This document shows positions 46,701 through 53,949 of a DNA stretch of 64,000 nucleotides, piece by piece. The stretch lies in assembly GCF_002116905.1 (NCBI RefSeq), contig NZ_CP015118.1:434001-498000 (forward strand). The letters are read 5' to 3'. The notes beneath the pieces were generated by a model. The model worked only from the letters and a program-made list of their open reading frames with translations. It was not told where the DNA came from and did no database searches. Every line of letters begins with the position of its first letter. Position 1 is the first letter of the stretch. The DNA comes from Piscinibacter gummiphilus (lineage in GTDB: Bacteria; Pseudomonadota; Gammaproteobacteria; Burkholderiales; Burkholderiaceae_C). Made by a program: the position numbers and the translations under genes.

Positions 46701-46946
46701 CGACGACATGTACAGCATGTCCTCGACGCCGTTGATCGCCTCTTCGAGCGGCGCGGCGACGGTCTGCGCGATCACGGTGGGGTTCGCGCCGGGGAAGCGG
46801 GTGCTGACCACGACCGACGGCGGCACGACCTCGGGGTACTCCGAGATCGGCAGCTTGAAGATCGCGATCAGCCCGCCGAGGAAGATGAGGATGGACAGCA
46901 CGGCCGCGAAGATCGGCCGGTCCACGAAGAATCTGGAGAAGTTCAT
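43764..46946 (-). CDS. RND multidrug efflux permease (HAE1 family, BpeF/CeoB/MexF-like)
   Basis: 1060-residue proton-driven inner-membrane pump. MNFSRFFVDRPIFAAVLSIL begins TM1; FSINTLSLFGLVLAIGIVVD DAIVVVENVER carries the two TM4 aspartates of the proton relay; 12 TM segments and two large periplasmic loops fit the family (normal length 1030-1060). FVDRPIFAAV and the MexF-like loop pattern, together with the operon layout (hydrolase, adaptor, pump, channel, divergent LysR), match the llpE-bpeEF-oprC/ceoAB-opcM type that exports chloramphenicol, trimethoprim and quinolones. Confidence 0.95.
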   Translation of the reverse strand: MNFSRFFVDRPIFAAVLSILIFLGGLIAIFKLPISEYPEVVPPSVVVSTRFPGANPTVIAQTVAAPLEEAINGVEDMLYMSSQATGDGGMNLTVTFKVGTNVEQAETQVQNRVQRALPRLPEEVRQVGVTTVKSSPNITMVVHLISPNSTYDETYLRNYIVLNVRDRMSRIQGMGQVQVFGAGDYSMRVWLDPQKVAARGLTAPDVVRAIREQNVQVAAGVVGAAPAKDAPFQLSVNSQGRLSTEQEFGDIIIKTGTETGGVVRLRDVARLELGSQQYSLRSLLDNKPAVAMGLFQAPQSNALQLSTDVRALMDELKKDFPQDVDYAIVYDPTQFVRDSISAVIHTLLEAVALVVIVVIVFLQTWRASIIPLLAVPVSVIGTFAVLLAMGFSINTLSLFGLVLAIGIVVDDAIVVVENVERNIANGLKPREATVQAMKEVSGPIIAIALVLCAVFVPIAFVSGLTGQFYRQFALTIAISTVISAFNSLTLSPALAAALLKPHDAPKDKLSKAMDWALGGFFKRFNRFFDRASHRYQGGVGGVLSHKTATLAVYAVLVVLAVVMFRVVPSGFVPAQDKQYLVGFAQLPDAASLDRTEDVIRRMTDVAKSVPGVKNAVAFPGLSIHGFMNAPNSGIVFYTLDDFSKRKGPGLSSGEIAAQVNQKLGAIQDAFIMVFPPPPVDGLGTIGGFKLYVEDRANLGQDELYKAVQALQMKAWQTPELAGVFSGYQINVPQLDAKVDRTKAKQLGVPLSDIFDTMQINLGSLYVNDFNKFGRTYQVIAQADAPFRSDAASIGQFKVRTATNEMVPLGSLMNVSSTYGPDRVERYNSFMAADFNGGPAPGVSSGQAQAIMEKIAAETLPRGIAIEWTDLTYQEILAGNTMILVFPLCVLLVFLVLAAQYESWTLPLAVILIVPASILFALLGVWLTKGDNNIFTQIALFVLVGLSAKNAILIVEFARDLEHQGKGIVEAALEACHLRLRPILMTSFAFIMGVLPLVFSSGAGSEMRHAMGVAVFAGMLGVTLFGLFLTPVFYVLLRKLAVRLERNRAPAAGTASHVIEA

Positions 46947-46970
46947 GAGGGTCTTCTTGTCTGTCTTGTC

Positions 46971-48149
46971 TTACTTGGCGGACGCGATGGTCACGCCCGA
47001 CGCGGCCGGTGCCGCCATCGGCACCTCCTGCGGGGTGACGGGGGCGCCCGGGCGCACGCGCTGCAGGCCGTTGACGACGATCTTGTCGCCCGGCTTCAGG
47101 CCGGTGCGGGCCACGCGCAGGCCGTCGATGGACTGGCCGAGCTCGACCACCCGGTACTCGGCCTTGTTGCCTTCACCCAGCACGTAGACGTACTTGCGGT
47201 TCTGGTCGGTGCCGACGGCCGTGTCGTTGATGAGCACGGCGGCCGTGCTGTTCGCCTCGGCGCCGATCTGCACCCGGGCGAACAGCCCCGGGGTCAGCGT
47301 GCCGTTCTTGTTGTCCACCACCGCGCGCATGCGCACGCTGCTCGACGTCGGGTCGATGCGGTTGTCCACGAAGTCGAGGCGGCCTTCGCGCGGGAAGCCG
47401 GCCTCGTTCGCGAGGCCCAGGCGCACCTTCACCGCTTCGGCGCCGCCGCGGGCGGCCGGTCCGAGGGCGAGGTAGGTGGTCTCGTCGCCGTCGAAGGCCA
47501 CGTAGACCGGGTCCACCGACACGAGCGAGGTCAGCACGATGTTGCCGTCCACCAGGTTGCCGATGGTGACCTCGGCCTTGCCGATGCGGCCGCTGAACGG
47601 GGCGCGCACCGAGGAGTATTCGACGTTCAGCTTGGCCGAGGCCAGCGCCGCCTGTTCGGCGCGGGCGGCCGCGTCGAGCTGGCGGGCGTTCGCGGCGCGT
47701 TCGTCGAAGTCCTTCTGCGCGATGGCGTTGTCGGCCAGCAGGCGCTTGGAGCGTTCGAGTTCGGTGCGGGCCAGTTCGGCCTTCGCCGCGGCGGCGGCGG
47801 CCGAGGCCTCGCCGCGCAGCGCTTCGGCGTGGTACGCACGCGGGTCGATCGTGAAGAGCAGGTCACCCTTCTTCACCATCGAGCCGGGCTTGAAGTGGAT
47901 GGCCTCGACCGTGCCGCGCACGCGGGCACGGATCTGGGCCGATTCCACCGCCTCGATGCGGCCGGAGAACTCGCTCAGCTCGGTGACCTTCTTCGCGACG
48001 ACGGCGGCGACGCTGACGGGCGGGGGCGGCGGGGCCGTCTGCGCCTGGGCGTCGATGCCCTTGGAGCACGCGCCGAGGGTGAGCATGCCGGCCGATGCGA
48101 GTGCGAGGGAGGTGATGGTCAGGGCAAGGGAGATGGGGCGGTCAGTCAT
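46971..48149 (-). CDS. RND efflux periplasmic adaptor (BpeE/CeoA/MexE-like)
   Basis: 392-residue membrane-fusion lipoprotein: signal ending in LTLGACSKG with lipobox Cys; lipoyl half GRIEAVESAQIRARVRGTVE and KKGDLLFTIDP; alpha-hairpin rich in Ala/Glu (about 105-165); beta-barrel half with TPGLFARVQIG. It joins pump and channel. It starts 8 bases before the end of the upstream LlpE-like gene and is 24 bases upstream of the pump. Confidence 0.93.
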   Translation of the reverse strand: MTDRPISLALTITSLALASAGMLTLGACSKGIDAQAQTAPPPPPVSVAAVVAKKVTELSEFSGRIEAVESAQIRARVRGTVEAIHFKPGSMVKKGDLLFTIDPRAYHAEALRGEASAAAAAAKAELARTELERSKRLLADNAIAQKDFDERAANARQLDAAARAEQAALASAKLNVEYSSVRAPFSGRIGKAEVTIGNLVDGNIVLTSLVSVDPVYVAFDGDETTYLALGPAARGGAEAVKVRLGLANEAGFPREGRLDFVDNRIDPTSSSVRMRAVVDNKNGTLTPGLFARVQIGAEANSTAAVLINDTAVGTDQNRKYVYVLGEGNKAEYRVVELGQSIDGLRVARTGLKPGDKIVVNGLQRVRPGAPVTPQEVPMAAPAASGVTIASAK

Positions 48150-49035
48150 GGGGAACCTCGGGTGTTTTCTTGTGGAGGACGGATGCAACGGACTTCGACG
48201 GATGGGACCGTGCCGGAACGGTGAAGGGGGCGAGGAAGGTCTTGACCGCCTCGCAACAGGGATCGCTGCCGGCGGCCTCGCAACGCTCCTCGACGTTCGC
48301 GAGGGCGCTGGCCGGCAGCACCGTGCGCTGCACGGCGACGCCGGCGCGTTCGAGCTTGTCGGCGTAGGCGACGGCGCCCGCCGACAGCGGATCGCCGTCG
48401 GCGTAGACGAACAGGGCGGGCGGCAGCCCCGCCAACCGGCTCGATTCGAGCGGGCAGGCGTACGGGTGCACGCGGTCGGCGGCGCGGGGCAGGTAGTCGC
48501 GGAAGGCATCCGTGAGCGCCTGCGGCACCGGGGCGTATTGGGAGTCGCGGCCCTCGCGCATGCTCGGGTCGAGCATCGGCATCAGCAGCACCTGGCCGGC
48601 CACCTTCGGGCCGAGGCGGTCGCGGGCCATCAGCGTCGAGACGGCGGCGAGGTTGCCGCCGGCCTCGATGCCGCCCACGACCAGGTGCCGCCCGGTCCAG
48701 CCGCGCAGCCGGCTGCCCCGGGAGCCGGCGAGCTTCAGCACGGCGTGGGTGTCCTCGATCGCGGCGGGGAAGGGGTGCTCGGGCGCCACCGCGTAGCTCG
48801 GCGAGAGGATCGTCACCTGGCACAGCTCGGCGAACGACTTCAGGCAGTCGTCGGCGGCGTCCAGGTCGGCCTCCACGAACCCGCCCGGCGGGAAGAACAC
48901 GAGCAGCGCTTCGGACTTCCGCGGGCCGGGGGTGTAGAGGCGCAGCGTCAGCCGCCCGCTCGCACCCGGCCACTCGAACGTCTCGTCCGCTTGGCCGCGA
49001 GGCAGGGAATCCGGGTCGGTGGAAGGGGTGGTCAT
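48142..49035 (-). CDS. LlpE-like alpha/beta hydrolase-fold protein, catalytically degenerate
   Basis: 297 residues with the HSL-type (Abhydrolase_3) fold. The elbow normally GDSAGG reads GIEAGG (122-127), so the nucleophile Ser is Glu124; the oxyanion HGGGF reads PPGGF (49-53); the acid DPL is kept (Asp215) but the His-containing segment reads LPASALANVEE without His. Two of three triad residues are missing. The gene is first in the RND operon, overlapping the adaptor gene by 8 bases, exactly where Burkholderia carries llpE, a lipase-like gene not needed for efflux. Likely a non-catalytic ligand-binding relative. Confidence 0.85.
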   Translation of the reverse strand: MTTPSTDPDSLPRGQADETFEWPGASGRLTLRLYTPGPRKSEALLVFFPPGGFVEADLDAADDCLKSFAELCQVTILSPSYAVAPEHPFPAAIEDTHAVLKLAGSRGSRLRGWTGRHLVVGGIEAGGNLAAVSTLMARDRLGPKVAGQVLLMPMLDPSMREGRDSQYAPVPQALTDAFRDYLPRAADRVHPYACPLESSRLAGLPPALFVYADGDPLSAGAVAYADKLERAGVAVQRTVLPASALANVEERCEAAGSDPCCEAVKTFLAPFTVPARSHPSKSVASVLHKKTPEVPHD

Positions 49036-49094
49036 GGACTACTGGTAAACACGGAGGAACAATGCACGCGCCGGCACTTGTGCGGCGCAGCAGA

Positions 49095-49125
49095 ACTTTA
49101 TTTGTCCGACCGGTTGAGATAAAGT
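49095..49125. promoter_or_regulatory. Dyad between LlpE-like gene and LysR gene
   Basis: ACTTTAT (49095-49101) and ATAAAGT (49119-49125) form a perfect 7-bp inverted repeat with 17-base gap, placed between the divergent efflux operon and its LysR gene. It is the AT-richest stretch around and a candidate binding site or promoter core. Confidence 0.5.
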
Positions 49126-49161
49126 GTCTTTTCCGAGAAGCACTGTTCAGGAATCCGGACA

Positions 49162-50139
49162 ATGGACACGATCAAAGCCATGCGCGCCTTCGTCGGGGTG
49201 GTCGACACCGGCGGTTTCACCAAGGCGGCCGAGTTGCTCGGCACGCCGAAGGCCACGCTGTCGGCGAGCGTCTCCGAGCTGGAAGCCCACCTGAAGGTGC
49301 GGCTGCTGCACCGCACCACCCGGCGGGTGTCGGTCACGGCCGACGGGGCGGCCTACTACGAGCGCTGCGTGCGCATCCTGGAGGACATCCGTGACGCGGA
49401 GGAGTCGTTCTCGTCCCGCCAGGCGAACCCGCGCGGGCGGCTGCGGGTGGACGTGGCCACGGCCGTGGCCAGCCGGCTGCTGATCCCGTCGCTGCACACC
49501 TTCTTCGAGCGCTACCCCGACATCCAGCTGGAACTGGGCTGCAGCGACGGCCCGCTGAACCTGCTGAGCGACGGGGTCGACTGCGCGCTGCGCGGCGGCG
49601 AGATCGAGGACCAGTCGATGATCGCCCGACGCGTGGGCACGATGCACGTGGTCACCTGCGCCACCACCGCCTACCTCGCGAAACACGGCCGTCCGCAGCA
49701 CCCGCAGGACCTGAGGGACCACGTCTGCCTGAACTACTTCGGGCAGCGGTCCGGGCACCTCTTCGACTGGGACTTCTCGCGCGACGGCCAGCGGGTGACG
49801 CTGCCGGTGTCGAGCCCGCTGACCCTCAACGACACCAACGCCTACGTCGACGCCTGCCTCGCGGGCCTGGGCGTCGGGCGGCTGCCCACCCACGTGTTCA
49901 ACCAGTACCTCGAGTGCGGGGCCCTGGAAATCGTGCTGGGCGAATGGATGTCCGACCCGATTCCCTTCCACGTGGTTTACCCTTCGAACCGCCACCTGTC
50001 GCCGAAGGTGCGCGTGTTCGTCGAATGGGTCGCCGAGATCTTCGAACACCACGCCGGCATGCAGCTGTGCACCCGCCTGAATCCGAACCAGTGCGACTGG
50101 ATCAGGCACGACAATGCGGAAGGCGCAGTCACGGCCTGA
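49162..50139 (+). CDS. LysR-family regulator of the RND efflux operon (BpeT/CeoR/MexT-like)
   Basis: 325-residue LysR protein: MDTIKAMRAFVGVVDTGGFT, HTH region AAELLGTPKATLSASVSELE, with VRLLHRTTRRVSVTADG; effector domain from about 90. It lies divergently 126 bases from the LlpE-like gene that starts the efflux operon, the arrangement seen for BpeT and CeoR, activators of bpeEF-oprC and ceoAB-opcM. It probably activates the pump in response to its substrates or redox stress. Confidence 0.92.
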   Translation: MDTIKAMRAFVGVVDTGGFTKAAELLGTPKATLSASVSELEAHLKVRLLHRTTRRVSVTADGAAYYERCVRILEDIRDAEESFSSRQANPRGRLRVDVATAVASRLLIPSLHTFFERYPDIQLELGCSDGPLNLLSDGVDCALRGGEIEDQSMIARRVGTMHVVTCATTAYLAKHGRPQHPQDLRDHVCLNYFGQRSGHLFDWDFSRDGQRVTLPVSSPLTLNDTNAYVDACLAGLGVGRLPTHVFNQYLECGALEIVLGEWMSDPIPFHVVYPSNRHLSPKVRVFVEWVAEIFEHHAGMQLCTRLNPNQCDWIRHDNAEGAVTA

Positions 50140-50185
50140 CGGACGTGGGGCCCGAGAGGCTCCTGACAACGAGACGAGGTCAAGC

Positions 50186-52417
50186 ATGGGCTGGATGCGG
50201 CGCATCGCGGCGGCGGTGTGTGCGGTGGGGGCGCTCGGGGGAGTGACGTCGGCAGCGGCCGACGACGAGGCCCACCCGAAGGTCGGCCTCGTGCTGTCCG
50301 GCGGCGGCGCCCGGGGCGGCGCGCACATCGGCGTGCTCAAGGTGCTCGAGGAACTCAACGTGCCGGTCGACATCGTCGTCGGCACGAGCGCCGGGGCCAT
50401 CGTCGCGGCGGCGTACGCCACGGGCATGCCGCTCTCCGAGATCGAAGCCGAGATGAAGGGGCTCAGCACGTCGCTGCTGCTGCACGACGTCGACCGCTCC
50501 GAGGTGCCGCTCAACAGCAAGATCCACGACTCGTTCAACTACATCGGCCCCGAGGTGGGCATCCAGAACGGCTCGCTCGCGCTGCCCAAGGGCGCGGTGG
50601 CCGGCGTGTCGCTCGAGGCGGTGCTGCGCCGCCTCACGCACCGCCAGCGCACCGACAACTTCGACCGCCTGCCCATCCCGTTCCGCGCGGTGGCCACCGA
50701 CCTCGCCACGGCCGAGATGGTGGTGCTGTCGCGCGGCAACCTCGCGCAGGCGATCCGGGCCAGCATGGCCATCCCCGCGGTGATCGAACCGGTCGAGCTC
50801 GATGGCCGCCTGCTGGTCGATGGCGGCCCGAGCCGCAACCTGCCGGTGGACGTGGCGAGGGCGATGGGCGCCGAGGTCATCATCGCCGTCAACATCGGCA
50901 CGCCGCTGCTCAAGCGCGAGGAGATCAAGTCGCTGCTGTCCGTGTCGGACCAGATGACGCGCATCCTGACCAACACCAACGTCGCGAAGTCGGTGAGCGA
51001 GATCGGTCCCGACGACATCCTGCTGATCCCCGACCTCGGCACCGTCACCACGGCCGACTTCGACCGGCTCAGCGAGGCCGCCGCGGCGGGCGAGGCCGCC
51101 GCGCGGCTGGCCATCCCCGACCTCATGCGCTACGCCATCGACGGCCCGCGCTACGCGGCCTGGCGGGCGAGCACGGTGCGGTCCGGCGAGCAGGCGCCGT
51201 TCACCGTCGCGGAGGTGCGCGTGAAGGGCACCGAACGCGTGAACCCCGAGGTGGTCACCGCGTCCATGCACACGAAGGCGGGCGACACGTTCGACGTGAA
51301 GAAGGCCGATGCCGACATCAAGCGCATCTACGCCCGCGGCGACTTCGAGGGCGTGGCCTACACGGTGAGCGAGGAGCCCGGCGTCGGCCATGTGCTCACG
51401 GCCGAGGTGACCGAGAAGTCCTGGGGGCCGCAGTACCTGCGCTTCGGCCTCGGGCTGTCGAGCGACTTGAAGGGCAACTCGTTCTTCAACCTCGCCGCCA
51501 GCCACCGCGCCACGTGGCTGAACCACCTCGGCGCCGAATGGCGCAACGACGTGCAGATCGGCCACACCGACCGCCTCGCCACCGAGTGGTACCAGCCGCT
51601 GACCGCCGCGCAGCGCCTGTTCGTCGCGGCCCGTGCCGAGTTCACGCGCAATCCGTTCGACCTCTACGACAACAGCGACGGCAGCAGCGACGGCGACGGC
51701 AGCCGCATCGGCCAGTACCGGGTGCAGTACATCGGTGTGGGGCTCGACCTCGGCACCCCCATCGGCCGCAGCGCCGAATTCCGCGTGGGCCTGACCCGCG
51801 GGCACGTCAAGATGCTGCTCGACACCGGGCTCGTCCCGCCGGAGCTGCTGCAGCCCCCGCAGGAGACCGGTGGCGTGCTCGCGCGGCTGCGTTTCGATTC
51901 GCTCGACAGCATCCGCTTCCCCACCCAGGGCTGGCAGGGCGAAGTGAGGTTGTACGCGTCACGCCCCACCTTCGGTGCCGACGAGACCTACACGAAGGCG
52001 TCCGCGAACCTCAACGCCGCGCAGGCCTTCGGCCGCCATTCGTTGCAGGTGGGATTGCGTGGCGCGAAGGCGCTGGGCGACGACGATCTGCCGGTGCACG
52101 AGCTCTACAGCCTGGGAGGCTTCCTGCGCCTGTCGGGTTATGCCACGGGTCAGTTCCTCGGACGCGAACTGGCGTTCGGCCGCCTCGTCTACAACTACCG
52201 GCTCTCATTGCCTGGCTTCCTGTCGGGGGCATTCATCGGCGCGTCGGCCGAGGTGGGACGCATCGGTGACAGTGTCTCCAAGGGAGGCGACGCGTTCACA
52301 CGTCATGGCTTCTCGATCTACGCCTCCATGGACACGCCGCTCGGGCCGATCTACGGGGCGTTCGGCCGGGGAGGAGACGGAGCCAACGCGGTGTACCTGT
52401 ACCTGGGGCAACCGTGA
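50186..52417 (+). CDS. Patatin-like phospholipase with POTRA and outer-membrane barrel (type Vd autotransporter, PlpD-like)
   Basis: 743 residues: signal peptide (MGWMRRIAAAVCAVGALGG to TSAAA), patatin domain with oxyanion GGGARGGAHIG near 39, Ser68 in VGTSAGA and Asp212 in LLVDGGPSRN (Ser-Asp dyad), a POTRA domain (about 340-410, VAEVRVKGTERVNPEVV), and a C-terminal BamA-type barrel ending in VYLYLGQP. This is the PlpD type Vd layout; the lipase is exported through its own barrel. RBS GACGAGG precedes the ATG at 50186. It is followed by a barrel protein 13 bases later. Confidence 0.9.
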   Translation: MGWMRRIAAAVCAVGALGGVTSAAADDEAHPKVGLVLSGGGARGGAHIGVLKVLEELNVPVDIVVGTSAGAIVAAAYATGMPLSEIEAEMKGLSTSLLLHDVDRSEVPLNSKIHDSFNYIGPEVGIQNGSLALPKGAVAGVSLEAVLRRLTHRQRTDNFDRLPIPFRAVATDLATAEMVVLSRGNLAQAIRASMAIPAVIEPVELDGRLLVDGGPSRNLPVDVARAMGAEVIIAVNIGTPLLKREEIKSLLSVSDQMTRILTNTNVAKSVSEIGPDDILLIPDLGTVTTADFDRLSEAAAAGEAAARLAIPDLMRYAIDGPRYAAWRASTVRSGEQAPFTVAEVRVKGTERVNPEVVTASMHTKAGDTFDVKKADADIKRIYARGDFEGVAYTVSEEPGVGHVLTAEVTEKSWGPQYLRFGLGLSSDLKGNSFFNLAASHRATWLNHLGAEWRNDVQIGHTDRLATEWYQPLTAAQRLFVAARAEFTRNPFDLYDNSDGSSDGDGSRIGQYRVQYIGVGLDLGTPIGRSAEFRVGLTRGHVKMLLDTGLVPPELLQPPQETGGVLARLRFDSLDSIRFPTQGWQGEVRLYASRPTFGADETYTKASANLNAAQAFGRHSLQVGLRGAKALGDDDLPVHELYSLGGFLRLSGYATGQFLGRELAFGRLVYNYRLSLPGFLSGAFIGASAEVGRIGDSVSKGGDAFTRHGFSIYASMDTPLGPIYGAFGRGGDGANAVYLYLGQP

Positions 52418-52430
52418 CGAGGAGCCGGAC

Positions 52431-53252
52431 ATGATCACACTTTCCGCGCGGGCGGCCACGCTGGTGGCCACGGCCCTCGTGCTGCCGCAAGTGGCACGGG
52501 CCAACGAACTGGACCGAAGCGCCTGGGTGCAATTGGGCGCCTACCGGCCGGCCATCGACTCCCACCTGCGGGTCGACTCCAGCAGCGGCCAGGGCACCAC
52601 CATCGACTTCGAGCGCGACCTGGGCCTCGACGACAGCAAGACCGTGGGCTCGCTGCTGATCGGCGCGCGCTGGGCCGAACGTTGGCGCTTCGAGTTCGAA
52701 TACTTCGAGCTCACGCGCGGCGCGCGCCAGCACCTGATCGACCGCGACATCGTCATCGACGAGATCACCTACCCGGCCCAGGTCGAGATCACCAGCGAGT
52801 TCGACACCAAGGTGTACCGTGCCGGCGTGGGCTACGCGTTCCTGCGCGAGCCCGACGCCGAGGCGGGGGTGATCGGCGGGCTGCACGTGACCACGTTCCG
52901 CGCGGCCTTCGAAGGGCTCGGGTCCTTCAACGGCAGCCTGCTCGCGGTGCAGAAGGACCGGCGCGACGAGACCGTGCCGCTGCCCACCGTGGGCGCGTTC
53001 GGCACGTGGCTCGTGTCGCCGCAGTGGCTGCTGTCGGGACGGGCCGACCTGTTCTACCTGAAGTTCGACCACTACCGCGGGCGCCTCTTCAACCTGCAGG
53101 GCAACGTGATGTACCGCGTGAGCCCCAACGTCAGCCTCGGCGCGGGCTATCGCCTCACCGACTACCGGCTCGACGCCGACGACACCGGCTGGCGCGGCCG
53201 GCTCGAGCTGACCTACAAGGGCCCCCAACTCATGCTCGAGGCCGGCTTCTGA
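52431..53252 (+). CDS. Outer-membrane beta-barrel protein, unknown function
   Basis: 273 residues with signal peptide MITLSARAATLVATALVLPQ ending at ARANE and then alternating hydrophobic/polar strands, several with aromatic belts (WRFEFEYFELTR, KVYRAGVGYAFLREP, WLLSGRADLFYLKFD). The final residue is Phe (LMLEAGF), the usual barrel end signal. It resembles the OmpW/OmpX-like sized outer-membrane barrels. It follows the patatin gene by 13 bases and probably shares its transcript; a link in function is not visible. Confidence 0.82.
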   Translation: MITLSARAATLVATALVLPQVARANELDRSAWVQLGAYRPAIDSHLRVDSSSGQGTTIDFERDLGLDDSKTVGSLLIGARWAERWRFEFEYFELTRGARQHLIDRDIVIDEITYPAQVEITSEFDTKVYRAGVGYAFLREPDAEAGVIGGLHVTTFRAAFEGLGSFNGSLLAVQKDRRDETVPLPTVGAFGTWLVSPQWLLSGRADLFYLKFDHYRGRLFNLQGNVMYRVSPNVSLGAGYRLTDYRLDADDTGWRGRLELTYKGPQLMLEAGF

Positions 53253-53253
53253 G

Positions 53254-53847
53254 ATGGACGCACACGCCGCGGACCCCAACGTCTTCGTCCACGTGCGCGT
53301 GGTGCTCGGCATGGTCGTCAGCCTGGGCATGGCCCGGCTGCTGACGGGTGTCGCGGGGTTCGTGCAGCACCCGGGTCGCCTGAAGCCCGATGCCATCCAC
53401 CTGCTGTGGGTGGCTTCCACGCTGCTCCTGCTGCTGCACTTCTGGTGGTGGGAGTACGAACTCGCGCGGGTGCAGGGCTGGCGCTTCGAGGTCTACCTGC
53501 TGGTGCTGTACTACGCGGTGGTGAACTTCCTGCTGTGCGCGTTGCTGTTCCCCACCGACCTCGCCGAGTACGCGGGCTACCGCGACTACTTCCTGTCGCG
53601 CCGGCGGTGGTTCTTCGGGCTTCTGGCGATGGGCTTCGTGGTCGACGCGCTCGACACGCGTCTCAAGGGCCCCGAGTACGTCGCCGCGATGGGCCTCGAG
53701 TTCCCGATCCGCCTGACCGTGTACCTCGGGCTGTGCGGCGTGGCGGCGGTCGTGAAGGACGTGCGCTTCCACCTCGCGTTCGCGGTGGCGAACCTGCTGT
53801 ACCAGGTGTCGTACATCGTGCGGCGGTACGACGTGCTGGCGGGCTGA
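53254..53847 (+). CDS. Inner-membrane protein, unknown function
   Basis: 197 residues with five or six TM helices (for example VRVVLGMVVSLGMARLLTG, LLWVASTLLLLLHFWWW, VYLLVLYYAVVNFLLCALLF, VYLGLCGVAAVV). Its start follows the barrel gene stop directly, so it belongs to the patatin operon. I do not recognise a family; no signature residues stand out. It ends just before the second REP-like repeat. Confidence 0.75.
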   Translation: MDAHAADPNVFVHVRVVLGMVVSLGMARLLTGVAGFVQHPGRLKPDAIHLLWVASTLLLLLHFWWWEYELARVQGWRFEVYLLVLYYAVVNFLLCALLFPTDLAEYAGYRDYFLSRRRWFFGLLAMGFVVDALDTRLKGPEYVAAMGLEFPIRLTVYLGLCGVAAVVKDVRFHLAFAVANLLYQVSYIVRRYDVLAG

Positions 53848-53878
53848 ACGAGCAACGAAAAGGGGTGGAAAGAAGGTT

Positions 53879-53942
53879 GTCATCCCGGCGGAGGCCGGGA
53901 CCTTCGGCGCCGGCCCAGGGTCCCGGCCTTCGCCGGGATGAC
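53879..53942. repeat. REP-like palindromic repeat, copy 2, with following T-tract
   Basis: Arms 53879-53902 and 53919-53942 pair over 24 bases with one mismatch and share the sequence of the element at 17964-18035 (GTCATCCCGGCG... / ...CGCCGGGATGAC). A run of seven T follows (53944-53950). Again it sits between convergent genes, so it is a likely two-way terminator. Confidence 0.85.
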
Positions 53943-53949
53943 ATTTTTT

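Noticed and set aside
43779..48224. 1481-residue open frame on the + strand across the efflux operon
   Set aside because: It is a mirror frame of the RND pump and adaptor genes with Arg/His/Val-rich composition; the minus strand shows clear family motifs throughout.
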